A DNA stretch of 64,000 nucleotides. Origin: Paracoccus sp. JM45 (GTDB taxonomy: Bacteria; Pseudomonadota; Alphaproteobacteria; Rhodobacterales; Rhodobacteraceae). Numbering within the stretch: the first letter of the stretch is position 1; every line of letters begins with the position of its first letter. The notes beneath the pieces are model-generated. The model was given only the letters and a program-made list of their open reading frames with translations, was not told the origin of the DNA and did no database searches. Location: NCBI RefSeq assembly GCF_003590715.1, contig NZ_QQVY01000003.1, forward strand, positions 248,001-312,000, written 5' to 3'. A program made the position numbers and the translations under genes. Positions 25,824-34,010 of the stretch are shown one piece after another.

Positions 25824-26551
25824 GCCGTAACCTTTCTGCGGACCATACGTCCGCCGATGAAGTGAATGCCGCATTCGGTCTTTTCCTGACCGCGCCAACG
25901 ACCCGAACGCTGATCTTCACCCGGTTTGACGGGCGAGGTGCAAGGTGCGCAGCCGATCGACGGATAGCCTTGGGCCACCAGCGGGTGACGCGGCAGGTTG
26001 TTTTCGATCATATACTCCTGAACGTCCTGCGCCCGCCAGTGGGCCAAGGGGTTCACCCGCAAGCGGTGCGGGGGTTCAGGCTCGAAGAACTCCAGTTCGG
26101 TGCGCTGACCGCCCTGAAAGCGTTTACGGCCCGTAATCCATGCGTCAAAGCCCGACAGTGCATTTTCCAGCGGCACCGTCTTGCGGAAATGGCAGCAGGC
26201 GTCGGGATTGACCTTGTTCAACGTCCCGTCGGGATCGTTCAGGGCAACGTCTTCGTCTGACGCGCTGATCACCTGCACATTGGTCAGACCCAGCTTTTTG
26301 GCAACATCACGCTGATAGGCCAGCGTTTCGGGAAACAGCATCTGGGTGTCGATGAACAGCACCGGCAGGCCGGGGGCCACAACGGACACCATATGCAGCA
26401 AGACCACCGATTCAGCACCAAAGGATGACACCAGCCCAACCCGCCCCAGATCGGGGTCGGTCAGGGCATGGCGCAGCACACCTGTCGCGGCATGGTGGCG
26501 ATAGCGGTCGTTCAACCGCCCCGCACGTGTGTCCAGATTGCCATCAAGCAT
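25820..26551 (-). CDS. cysH: Assimilatory adenylyl-sulfate (APS-type) reductase
   Basis: CysH reduces activated sulfate to sulfite. The 243-residue protein has the P-loop-like SSFGAESVVLLH (42-53). It also has two cysteine pairs, Cys119-Cys120 and Cys201-x2-Cys204, which hold a [4Fe-4S] cluster in enzymes that use APS directly, and the nucleophile in ECGIHF (Cys227). The cluster cysteines argue for APS rather than PAPS as substrate. The start overlaps the cysI stop by 8 nt and the stop overlaps DUF934 by 4 nt. Confidence 0.93.
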   Translation of the reverse strand: MLDGNLDTRAGRLNDRYRHHAATGVLRHALTDPDLGRVGLVSSFGAESVVLLHMVSVVAPGLPVLFIDTQMLFPETLAYQRDVAKKLGLTNVQVISASDEDVALNDPDGTLNKVNPDACCHFRKTVPLENALSGFDAWITGRKRFQGGQRTELEFFEPEPPHRLRVNPLAHWRAQDVQEYMIENNLPRHPLVAQGYPSIGCAPCTSPVKPGEDQRSGRWRGQEKTECGIHFIGGRMVRRKVTA

Positions 26552-28202
26552 CGGCTGTTTCCGGATAAAGCGCGGATTTGAACGGTGCCTGACCTAAGCG
26601 GCGATAGGCGTCGATAAAGCGTTCGCTGTCGTCCTGACGCACGTCCAGATAGGCGCGCAGCAGGCGGTCGATGGCGGGGACGACTTCCTCGGCGGGGAAG
26701 CCCGCGCCTGCACGCTGGCCGATGGCCGGAATGTCATAAGCGTCGCCACCCAGCGTGATCTGATAGTTTTCGACGCCAGCGCGATCCAGACCCAGGATGC
26801 CGATATGACCCAGATGGTGGTGCCCACAGGCGTTGATGCAGCCGGAAATCCGGATGTTCAGATTGCCGATTTCCTGTTCCAGCCCGAGGGTGCGGAAATG
26901 GCCGGCAATTTCTTCCGCAATCGGGATCGAGCGCGCGGTTGCCAATGCACAATAGTCCATGCCGGGGCAGGCGATGATATCGCTGGTCAGTCCGGCGTTG
27001 GCCGTGGCGAGACCGGCCTTATACAGTTCCGTATAAAGTGCAGGCAGGTCGGATTTATGGACATGCGGCAGGGCGACGTTCTGGTCGTGCATGATGCGGA
27101 TGTCGCTATGGCCGAAACGTTCGGCCAGATCGGCCAACAGACGCATCTGTTCGGCGCTTGCATCACCCGGCGTCTGGCCGGGGGCCTTGAAGGTCACGAC
27201 AACGCTGGCATAGCCGTCGATGCGGTGCTGATGCAAGTTGGTATCGGACCAGCTGCGGAACGCAGGGTTGGCCTGACGTGCTTCTTCGTAGGCGTCGGTT
27301 GCCTCGTTGCGGAAGGCCGGCGCACGGAAGCGTTCCTTGAAGACCGCCAGCGCATCGCGGTCGGCGCCGTTAAAGTCACGACGGCGGGCAATGAACTCTT
27401 CTTCGATTTCGGCGCGCATCACGTCCAGACCACGTTCCAGAACGGTGATCTTGATACGGGCTTTGTATTTATTGTCGCGGCGACCGGCGATGTTATAGGT
27501 CGCGATAATCGCCTCGACATAGGGCAGCAGGTCTTCTTCGGGCAGGAAATCGCGGACAACCTGACCCAGCAACGGTGTCCGGCCAAGGCCGCCACCAATC
27601 CAGACCTCGAAACCTGTCTTGCCGTCCTGTTCCTTCAGGCGCAGGCCGATGTCATGGGCCGTAATGACGGCACGGTCTTTTTTACCACCGGAAATGGCGA
27701 TTTTGAACTTGCGCGGCAGGAACTGGAATTCGGCATGGTCGGTCGACCAGCTGCGCAGCAATTCGGCATAGGGACGCGGGTCGGCAGCCTCGTCAAAGGC
27801 AGCACCGGCAAAGGCGTCGGTGGTCACATTGCGGATGGTGTTGCCACTGGTCTGGATGGCATGCATGCCAACCTTGGCCAGCGCGTCCAGCATGTCGGGA
27901 ATGTCCACCAGCGTTGGCCAGTTATACTGGATGTTCTGGCGTGTGGTCCAATGGCCATAGCCCTTGTCCCATTTTTCAGCCAGCAACGCCAAGGTGCGCA
28001 TCTGATCGGGATTGATCGTGCCATAAGGCACGGCAACCCGCAGCATATAGGCGTGCAGCTGCAGATAGACGCCGTTCATCAGGCGCAGCGGCTTGAATTC
28101 ATCCTCGGTCAGGCTGCCGTCAAGACGACGGGCAACCTGTTGGCGGAATTGCTGGGCGCGGTGCTGGACGTAATCGATCTCTACTGGGCGGACATCAAAC
28201 AT
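26544..28202 (-). CDS. cysI: Sulfite (or nitrite) reductase, siroheme [4Fe-4S] type
   Basis: The 552-residue hemoprotein carries out six-electron reduction, here most likely of sulfite to sulfide given the cysH neighbour. The siroheme/[4Fe-4S] ligands are in CPGMDYC (about 411-417) and SGCINACGHHH (near 450). Paired substrate-binding repeats, one including YGHWTTRQNIQYNW, are present. No separate flavoprotein subunit gene is seen, so electrons probably come from ferredoxin via Fpr. The start overlaps the DUF2849 stop by 8 nt. Confidence 0.9.
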   Translation of the reverse strand: MFDVRPVEIDYVQHRAQQFRQQVARRLDGSLTEDEFKPLRLMNGVYLQLHAYMLRVAVPYGTINPDQMRTLALLAEKWDKGYGHWTTRQNIQYNWPTLVDIPDMLDALAKVGMHAIQTSGNTIRNVTTDAFAGAAFDEAADPRPYAELLRSWSTDHAEFQFLPRKFKIAISGGKKDRAVITAHDIGLRLKEQDGKTGFEVWIGGGLGRTPLLGQVVRDFLPEEDLLPYVEAIIATYNIAGRRDNKYKARIKITVLERGLDVMRAEIEEEFIARRRDFNGADRDALAVFKERFRAPAFRNEATDAYEEARQANPAFRSWSDTNLHQHRIDGYASVVVTFKAPGQTPGDASAEQMRLLADLAERFGHSDIRIMHDQNVALPHVHKSDLPALYTELYKAGLATANAGLTSDIIACPGMDYCALATARSIPIAEEIAGHFRTLGLEQEIGNLNIRISGCINACGHHHLGHIGILGLDRAGVENYQITLGGDAYDIPAIGQRAGAGFPAEEVVPAIDRLLRAYLDVRQDDSERFIDAYRRLGQAPFKSALYPETADA

Positions 28203-28527
28203 GGCTAGCCTCGGCTTGCTGGTCGGCCTGAATGCCGTGGAAATAATTGGAAGGCCCGAGCTGGCGGAACGCTTCGCGGAAATGGACAGGCTCGGGGCCG
28301 TTCGGGCCACGCTTTGCCTCGACCAGATAGGGACCGACAACCAGATCCGCCTGACCGATGGCCTTCAGCAGTTCCAGTTCGGCAATCGCCTCGTCCTCGT
28401 ACAGCGTCGCCTTGCGCGGATCAGGCGTCCAGCCATCCTCGCACATCCAGACGTTGAAGCCTTCACGCAGGTGGTTGGCGGTGATGACACCGGGTTTGTT
28501 TGCCGACGGGGTGAAGGCTTTGCTCAT
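28195..28527 (-). CDS. DUF2849 protein, first gene of the cys operon
   Basis: The 110-residue protein matches DUF2849, a small alphaproteobacterial family fixed at the head of cysI operons (ITANHLREGFNVWM, then LELLKAIGQADLVVGPYLVEA). No catalytic residues or membrane segments are seen; the function is unknown, perhaps assembly or electron delivery for sulfite reductase. It overlaps cysI by 8 nt. A 99-nt gap separates it from the divergent Lrp gene and contains AT-rich TATATA on its side. Confidence 0.82.
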   Translation of the reverse strand: MSKAFTPSANKPGVITANHLREGFNVWMCEDGWTPDPRKATLYEDEAIAELELLKAIGQADLVVGPYLVEAKRGPNGPEPVHFREAFRQLGPSNYFHGIQADQQAEASHV

Positions 28528-28626
28528 GACTCGGACCTTTCTAATGCTGGTCTGTATATAGGATTTTGTTCTGGATTCTTACGAGTAGGCGCGCGAAATA
28601 AGGATGATCTGTTCAGGAGTAGCCAG

Positions 28627-29145
28627 ATGTCGGAACCTCTTTCCACCGAACCGGCCGCAGGGCAAATAACTGTCCGGCTTGATGACGTGGATCGCAAAAT
28701 CCTGTCCCTGTTACAACAGGACGCCAGCCTGTCTCTGGACCAGATTGCGGACCGTGTCGGGGCCTCGAAGACCCCTGTCTGGAACAGAATTCGCAAATTG
28801 CGCGAAGCAGGGGTCATCCGCAAGCAGGTCGCGATCCTTGATCCCGAAGCGCTGGGCCTTGAGGCATGTTTCTTTGTTCTGGTGCGGACCAGCGAACATG
28901 ACAAGGATTGGGCGGGGCGCTTTCTGAAAGCATTGCGCGACCGCCCCGAGGTTGTCGAGGCGCATAGGCTGGCAGGTGACATCGACTATATCCTCAAGGT
29001 TCAGGTGCGTAACGCACGCGCCTATGATCGGTTCTATCAATCGCTGATTTCCGAGGTGAAAATCCACAATGTCACAGCCTTGCTGTCGATGGAGGAAATC
29101 AAGGCGTCCAGCGCATTGCCCATTCCGGAAGGGGGACACCGGTGA
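28627..29145 (+). CDS. Lrp/AsnC-family transcriptional regulator
   Basis: The 172-residue protein has an N-terminal helix-turn-helix (LDQIADRVGASKTPVWNRIRKL, about residues 37-58, quoted in part) and a C-terminal ligand-binding RAM domain (VVEAHRLAGDIDYILKV). ATG 28627 has an AGGAG site. It faces the cys operon across 99 nt, which makes it a candidate sensor of cysteine or a related amino acid for that operon; this is inferred from position. The stop overlaps the next start as GTGA, so it is translationally coupled to an ArsC-family gene. Confidence 0.9.
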   Translation: MSEPLSTEPAAGQITVRLDDVDRKILSLLQQDASLSLDQIADRVGASKTPVWNRIRKLREAGVIRKQVAILDPEALGLEACFFVLVRTSEHDKDWAGRFLKALRDRPEVVEAHRLAGDIDYILKVQVRNARAYDRFYQSLISEVKIHNVTALLSMEEIKASSALPIPEGGHR

Positions 29146-29495
29146 CCTATACGATCTGGCACAAGCCGACCTGTTCGACATCACGTTTTGTCCTGATTGC
29201 CCTGCGCGATGCGGGGGTGGATGTCGTCGTCCGCGATTACATCAAGGAACCGCCATCCGTGGCAGAACTGGAACAGGCGCTGTCGCAATTGGACATGACC
29301 CCGCGCGCCCTACTGCGACGCAAGGGCACGCCGTTCGATGATCTGGGGTTGGGAAACACAGGTCTTGCGGACGCGGCGCTGGTGACCGCCATGGCCGAAC
29401 ATCCGATCCTGATCGAACGTCCGGTGGTCTTTGGCCCGCAGGGGGCTGTCCTGTGCCGGCCAAAGGAAAAGATCTTCGATTTTCTGGTCGGTTAA
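29142..29495 (+). CDS. arsC: ArsC/Spx-family reductase (glutaredoxin-coupled arsenate reductase type)
   Basis: The 117-residue thioredoxin-fold protein has the HKPTCSTSR active loop with Cys11, LLRRKGTPF carrying the anion-binding arginines, and RPVV near the C-terminus. These fit plasmid-R773-type ArsC, but many chromosomal ArsC-like proteins have no role in arsenate resistance. GTG at 29142 overlaps the Lrp stop. No arsB or acr3 pump is in the window. Its stop overlaps that of the convergent 164-aa gene. Confidence 0.82.
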   Translation: MTYTIWHKPTCSTSRFVLIALRDAGVDVVVRDYIKEPPSVAELEQALSQLDMTPRALLRRKGTPFDDLGLGNTGLADAALVTAMAEHPILIERPVVFGPQGAVLCRPKEKIFDFLVG

Positions 29496-29986
29496 GGTGT
29501 GTCCAGCGGATCGAAGGCACCGACCGATATGCCCAGTAACAGCCACCGGCGGCCTTCCAGACCGAACACCAGATCAAAGCTGACGTGGCGCGGTTGCAGC
29601 GGGAAATACCCCGTCAGCCGCAATTCCTGACCGCTTTCGCTTAGCTGGCTATCAAGGATGACCGGATCGGTGATCATCACCGGCAACAGATCCAGCCGTT
29701 CGGCGCGCACTTCGGTAAACAGGCCTGCAAGTCGCGTGGGGTCATTTGCCAAGGCGAATTCAGGCGCTGCATAATCACGCAGCACGGTATAATTGCCCGT
29801 CCAGTTGCCGTGGTTCACCGCCGCCAGCACATCGCGGATCAGGGCGGTGGCATAGCTTGGTTCGACCACTGCAATGTCGGGTCGGGTGTCTTGGGCAAAA
29901 GCACCGACGCCCGAAAGCATCAGCGCCAGACCCAAGGACGCTGCGCGAAGCAGCGTCCCCGATCCGCGGATGCGGTTCTTTACCAC
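29492..29986 (-). CDS. Small exported protein of unknown function, coupled to the autotransporter
   Basis: The 164-residue protein has a clear signal peptide (hydrophobic core ASLGLALMLSGVGAFA, predicted cut after Ala31). The mature part alternates helices and strands in a way that could form an NTF2-like fold; this is an impression only. I do not recognise the family with confidence. The start is GTG inside the last codons of the upstream autotransporter gene (7-nt overlap), so the two are probably cotranslated and the product may act in the periplasm on the adhesin. Confidence 0.7.
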   Translation of the reverse strand: MVKNRIRGSGTLLRAASLGLALMLSGVGAFAQDTRPDIAVVEPSYATALIRDVLAAVNHGNWTGNYTVLRDYAAPEFALANDPTRLAGLFTEVRAERLDLLPVMITDPVILDSQLSESGQELRLTGYFPLQPRHVSFDLVFGLEGRRWLLLGISVGAFDPLDTP

Positions 29987-31425
29987 GCGTAGGTCACGCC
30001 GACGCGGCCACCGACCTGATTGCGGTCAAAGCCATAGGTAACGCCCGCATCGAACTGGGTGTTCGCATCGAAGCGATACCCCATCGAGGCCGCCATTGCG
30101 TTCGAACCCTCGAAGCTGCCCAGACTGGTGGAAACGGCAAAGGTTTTGTCTTCGGGGACGTAAGGCGTGTTCAGGGCCATGGCCATGGCGATACCTTCCT
30201 TGTTGTCCTCGATCGAGGATCCCAAAGAACGGACCGAGCTGTCAAGCTGCGAGATTTGCGTCCCCATCGAACGGTCGACCGCCAGATTGCCCTGCGCGTC
30301 CGAGGTAACGACCCCCACTGCGCCAGATTGCGACGCAGTGCTTTCCGCCGATGCAATCCCTGTCGCACGATAGGTGTTCTGCGCATTGCCCAGCACGAAT
30401 TCATTCGCAGAGGTTGCCGCTGCGCCCGCACCGATTGCCACCGAATTGTCGGCACTGGCCTGTGCACCATCGCCAATCGCGACCGAGCGGGCACCCAATG
30501 CCATTGCGGCTTCGCCAACAGCGGTTGAACGGACGCCGGTTGCCTGTGCCAGATGGCCGAACGCCTGTGCGCGTTCGGCGCTGGCGACGGACTGCCAACC
30601 AATGGCCGTCGCGCCCGGACCTGTCGCTACAGATTCCCCACCGACTGCTGTAGTCGAATTTCCGTTCGCGGCAGCGGTGTCGCCGATGGCCAATGCGTCG
30701 ATGCCATTGGCAATGGTTTCATTGCCGATGGCGGTTGCCATATCGCTTTGCGCGTCGGCATTTTCACCGATGGCCAGCGACCGGATGCCCTGTGCGGTTG
30801 CCAAATGGCCGAATGCTTGCGCGCGTTCGGCAGATGCCATGGATTGCCAGCCGATTGCGCTCGTTCCAGCGCCGGTCGCTACAGATTCGCCACCGACTGC
30901 TGTGCTGGAGTTGCCGTTCGCTGCGGCAGTGTCGCCGATGGCCAATGCGTCGATGCCGTTGGCAATGGTTTCATTGCCGATGGCGGTTGCCATATCGCTT
31001 TGCGCGTCGGCATTTTCACCGACGGCCAGCGAACGGATGCCTTGGGCCGTTGCCAGATGGCCGAATGCCTGTGCGCGTTCGGCAGTTGCCATCGACTGCC
31101 AGCCGATTGCCGATGCACCGGGTCCGGTTGCGACAGTCTCTCCGCCGATTGCGGTGGTCGAGGGGCCGGTTGCCGTGGCGACGGCACCGATCGCGACACC
31201 ATCGGTCGCGGTCACATCGGTCATCGCGCCATCACCGGCAGCGACTGAAAATTCGCCGTCTGCGGTCGAATTGACACCGCATTCCACGGAATTCGTACCT
31301 GAGCCCGTGTTGCAATCCGCCGTCGCGTCCGCTTGGGCCATGCCCATGCCGCCGATCAACGCCGCAAATGCGACGCCGCTATAAAGTGATGCAATCTTTA
31401 TGGATATTTTCGGGGTGGCTGACAT
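29980..31425 (-). CDS. YadA-like trimeric autotransporter adhesin
   Basis: The 481-residue protein has a signal peptide ending MAQA-DA (about residue 32). A left-handed beta-roll head follows, built from 14-residue motifs such as AIGxxAxAxGxxS, and then a short coiled-coil neck (LDSSVRSLGSSIEDNKEG). The C-terminal YadA membrane anchor, about 60 residues, ends in aromatic Trp (VGVTYAW). Such proteins trimerise in the outer membrane and bind host or abiotic surfaces. The stalk is very short. The head contains a large internal duplication annotated separately. Confidence 0.9.
   Translation of the reverse strand: MSATPKISIKIASLYSGVAFAALIGGMGMAQADATADCNTGSGTNSVECGVNSTADGEFSVAAGDGAMTDVTATDGVAIGAVATATGPSTTAIGGETVATGPGASAIGWQSMATAERAQAFGHLATAQGIRSLAVGENADAQSDMATAIGNETIANGIDALAIGDTAAANGNSSTAVGGESVATGAGTSAIGWQSMASAERAQAFGHLATAQGIRSLAIGENADAQSDMATAIGNETIANGIDALAIGDTAAANGNSTTAVGGESVATGPGATAIGWQSVASAERAQAFGHLAQATGVRSTAVGEAAMALGARSVAIGDGAQASADNSVAIGAGAAATSANEFVLGNAQNTYRATGIASAESTASQSGAVGVVTSDAQGNLAVDRSMGTQISQLDSSVRSLGSSIEDNKEGIAMAMALNTPYVPEDKTFAVSTSLGSFEGSNAMAASMGYRFDANTQFDAGVTYGFDRNQVGGRVGVTYAW
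30525..31153. repeat. 252-bp tandem repeat (about 2.5 copies) in the adhesin gene
   Basis: Two full units, 30650-30901 and 30902-31153, are nearly identical, and a half unit lies at about 30525-30649. Each encodes 84 residues (six 14-residue head motifs) with the shared block GIDALAIGDTAAANGN. The period of 252 was measured from identical GCCAATGCGTCGATGCC words at 30689 and 30941. Confidence 0.92.
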
Positions 31426-31549
31426 GGCGATCTCCTCATCCGATGTTCACAGGGGCCTGTCATCAGGCCTCTGGAACTGAAGACACCGCAGCGCGGCAAC
31501 CGGATGCAGAAAAGATCAAATAAAAATGATCAGCGCGTGATAGAACGAA

Positions 31550-32008
31550 TTATTCATCCACAACATTCAGGATTTTCGGAAGTGCAGGGCAGGGCAGCAA
31601 CTGGTTTTTCGCAATATCGGCAAGCGTGTGGTTGTGCAGGAAGACATAGACATGCGCCGACAGGCTTTCCCACAAACGGTTCGACAGGGTCTGCGACCGC
31701 GACCCTGAAATGCCCCCCGACGCGCCTGCGCCGATATGCATGGCACTGACAGTTTCATCGACTGCCTCAAGGATTTCGGCAATGCGGATGGTTTCCGGCA
31801 AACGGGCCAGACGATAACCGCCGCCCGGACCACGCACCGATGTTACCAGTCCGGCGCGCCGCAGACGCACGAAAAGCTGTTCCAGATACGGAAGCGAGAT
31901 ATCCTGCCGTTCGGAAATTTGCGCCAGCGAAGTCAGCTCATCGCTTTTGGCAATGGCAAGATCCACCAGCGCGATGATCGCGTAACGGCCTTTGGTCGAA
32001 AGTTTCAT
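31550..32008 (-). CDS. Rrf2-family regulator (IscR-like, single cysteine)
   Basis: The 152-residue regulator opens with the Rrf2 winged helix MKLSTKGRYAIIAL, including the wing GPGGGYRLAR (60-69). Classical IscR holds its cluster with three cysteines after residue 90. Here that loop reads AGASGGISGSRSQTLS with none, and the only cysteine of the protein is Cys140. Rhodobacter IscR with a reduced cysteine set has been described as an unusual Fe-S sensor, so this may still sense iron. No isc or suf genes are adjacent; an alpha/beta hydrolase lies divergently. Confidence 0.85.
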   Translation of the reverse strand: MKLSTKGRYAIIALVDLAIAKSDELTSLAQISERQDISLPYLEQLFVRLRRAGLVTSVRGPGGGYRLARLPETIRIAEILEAVDETVSAMHIGAGASGGISGSRSQTLSNRLWESLSAHVYVFLHNHTLADIAKNQLLPCPALPKILNVVDE

Positions 32009-32186
32009 GGCACAGCCCTCTGGTATTGGCACCGAAACATGTGCCTTGCATTGACGGGTGCCGTCATCGCGCGCTATGCCCAGCCCAGCATGTTTCTTGC
32101 CAAGTCCGCGCGGGCTCCCCAGATATGTCGTCTAGAAGCCGCGCGCGCAAGCGTCAAGAAACCCGAAAGCCCTGTGAAGGAAGTCT

Positions 32187-32849
32187 ATGCCCGAGCTGAT
32201 TTTCCCCGGCCCCGAAGGCCGTCTCGAAGCGCGCTATCATCCCCAGCCTGGCAAGCCCGATGCGCCCATCGCCATCGTCCTGCATCCGCATCCGCAATTT
32301 GGCGGAACGATGAACAACAGGGTCGTCTATAACCTGCATTACGCGTTCCACCGCATGGGCTTTACAGTCATGCGGTTCAACTTCCGTGGTGTGGGCCGCA
32401 GTCAGGGCGAATTTGATCAGGGGATCGGCGAATTGTCCGATGCCGCATCCGCGCTGGATTACCTGCAGACGATGAACCCCAACAGCAAGCATTGCTGGGT
32501 TGCGGGCTTCAGCTTTGGCGCGTGGATCGGGATGCAACTGCTGATGCGCCGCCCCGAAATCACCGGCTTTATCAGCGTGTCGCCGCCCGCGAACATGTAT
32601 GATTTCAGCTTCCTTGCGCCATGCCCGTCGTCGGGTCTGATCGTGAACGGCACCGCCGACCGCGTGGCACCGCCCAAAGACACCCATACGCTGGTCGGCA
32701 AATTGCGCGAACAGAAGGGCATCACCGTCACGCATGAGGAAATCGAAGGCGCGGACCACTTCTTCCGTGACGACGAAACCCATATGAAGCCGATGATCGA
32801 TCTGGTGCAGGGCTATGTCCGCAAGCGCCTGACCGAAACAACACGCTAA
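32187..32849 (+). CDS. Alpha/beta hydrolase
   Basis: The 220-residue enzyme has the nucleophile elbow GFSFG (Ser109), an acid in GTADRV (Asp158) and a histidine in GADHFF (His191), a complete triad. The oxyanion region HPHPQFGGTMNN lies at 33-44. It belongs to the small alpha/beta hydrolases often linked to suf/isc clusters in alphaproteobacteria; the substrate is unknown. It starts 178 nt from the divergent Rrf2 gene and is followed 9 nt later by the HD protein, so they form an operon. Confidence 0.82.
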   Translation: MPELIFPGPEGRLEARYHPQPGKPDAPIAIVLHPHPQFGGTMNNRVVYNLHYAFHRMGFTVMRFNFRGVGRSQGEFDQGIGELSDAASALDYLQTMNPNSKHCWVAGFSFGAWIGMQLLMRRPEITGFISVSPPANMYDFSFLAPCPSSGLIVNGTADRVAPPKDTHTLVGKLREQKGITVTHEEIEGADHFFRDDETHMKPMIDLVQGYVRKRLTETTR

Positions 32850-32858
32850 GGACCAATT

Positions 32859-33992
32859 ATGACAGACCGGATCGGCCAGCATATCAATTTCCTGTGCGAG
32901 GCCGACCGCCTGAAAACGGTCACGCGCGCGAATGTTCTGATGGATCTTTCGCGCGCGGAAAACAGCGCCGAACACAGCTGGCACGTCGCACTTTATGCGA
33001 TGGTCTTCGGGGCCAGCGACCGTGCTATTGCGATGTTGTTGCTGCATGATCTGGTGGAAATCGACGTTGGCGACCAACCCATCCATCTGGACCACGATGT
33101 TGCGGCGCTGAACCGCGCCGAGCTGGCCGCCGCCACCCGTATCTTTGGCTTGTCGCCCGATGCCGAACGTCTGGTCGCGCTGTGGACGGAATTCGAAGCC
33201 TCGGGCAGTCCCGATGCGGTAATGGCCAAGCGGATGGACCATGTGCATCCGCTGTTTCAGGTGATGCAGGCCCCGCAGCCCATTCAGGAACACGTCGATA
33301 TCGTGCGCGACAATCTGGATCGTGGCCGCGCGGCACGCATGTCGCATGAATGGCCGCAGATCATGCAGGCTGCACGGGCAATGCTGGACGGGCAGGCGCT
33401 GCCCGATGATGATCTGACCCGCCGTTTGCGTTTTCTGGCCGAAGCGGACCAGTTGAAGTCCGTTTATCGTGCAACAACGCTGATCGACAATTCGCGTCAT
33501 GAAAACAGTGCCGAACACAGCTGGCATCTGGCGCTTTATGCGCTGTCGCTGGCGCATATGGCGGGATCCGAAGTCAATATCGGTCGGGTGATCCGTATGC
33601 TGCTGATCCATGATCTGGTGGAAATCGACGTCGGTGACATTCCGCTGCATTCGGCAAATGGCACCGCCCATGGCTCCGCGCAGGTGCAGCTGGATGAGGC
33701 TGCCGCAGCGCGCCGGATCTTCGGCCTGCTGCCCGACGATCAAGCGGCGGATTTTATGGCCTTGTGGCAGGAATTCGAAGCTGTGCAGACCCCTGATTCC
33801 ATCTTTGCCAAAGGTCTGGACCGCTGCCAGCCCGCCATCCAGAACCTGCATTCAGGTGGAATGGGCTGGGCGGAATATAAAGTGACATTGTCGCAAATAG
33901 AAACGCGCGTCGGACCTTGGGTCGAACGCGCGTCATCAGATCTGTGGGTCTGGCTTCATTCCAGACTGGATGTGCATTTCGCGCCCGCCTAA
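32859..33992 (+). CDS. Tandem HD-domain phosphohydrolase (YfbR/HDDC2-like, duplicated)
   Basis: The 377-residue protein holds two copies of an HDDC2/YfbR-like domain of about 180 residues, a family that includes 5'-deoxynucleotidases. Copy 1 has ENSAEHSWH (His39), LLHDLVEIDVGD (His63-Asp64) and Asp127. Copy 2 has the same ENSAEHSWH (His220), LIHDLVEIDVGD (His251-Asp252) and Asp321. Both metal sites therefore look intact. Single-domain members work as dimers, so the fusion may be a covalent pseudo-dimer. It follows the hydrolase by 9 nt. The substrate is inferred only at family level. Confidence 0.85.
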   Translation: MTDRIGQHINFLCEADRLKTVTRANVLMDLSRAENSAEHSWHVALYAMVFGASDRAIAMLLLHDLVEIDVGDQPIHLDHDVAALNRAELAAATRIFGLSPDAERLVALWTEFEASGSPDAVMAKRMDHVHPLFQVMQAPQPIQEHVDIVRDNLDRGRAARMSHEWPQIMQAARAMLDGQALPDDDLTRRLRFLAEADQLKSVYRATTLIDNSRHENSAEHSWHLALYALSLAHMAGSEVNIGRVIRMLLIHDLVEIDVGDIPLHSANGTAHGSAQVQLDEAAAARRIFGLLPDDQAADFMALWQEFEAVQTPDSIFAKGLDRCQPAIQNLHSGGMGWAEYKVTLSQIETRVGPWVERASSDLWVWLHSRLDVHFAPA

Positions 33993-34010
33993 AGGCAGGC
34001 GCGACAGCAA

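Noticed and set aside
26805-28208. A 467-codon plus-strand frame over cysI
   Set aside because: Shadow of cysI, which carries all siroheme ligands on the minus strand.
29142-29495. A full arsenic resistance operon
   Set aside because: The ArsC-like gene and the ArsR gene at 20823 are 8 kb apart with no arsenite pump, so no operon can be claimed.
30374-31384. A plus-strand 336-codon frame of Ala/Pro-rich repeats
   Set aside because: It is the reverse of the adhesin beta-roll repeats, which have signal peptide and membrane anchor on the minus strand.
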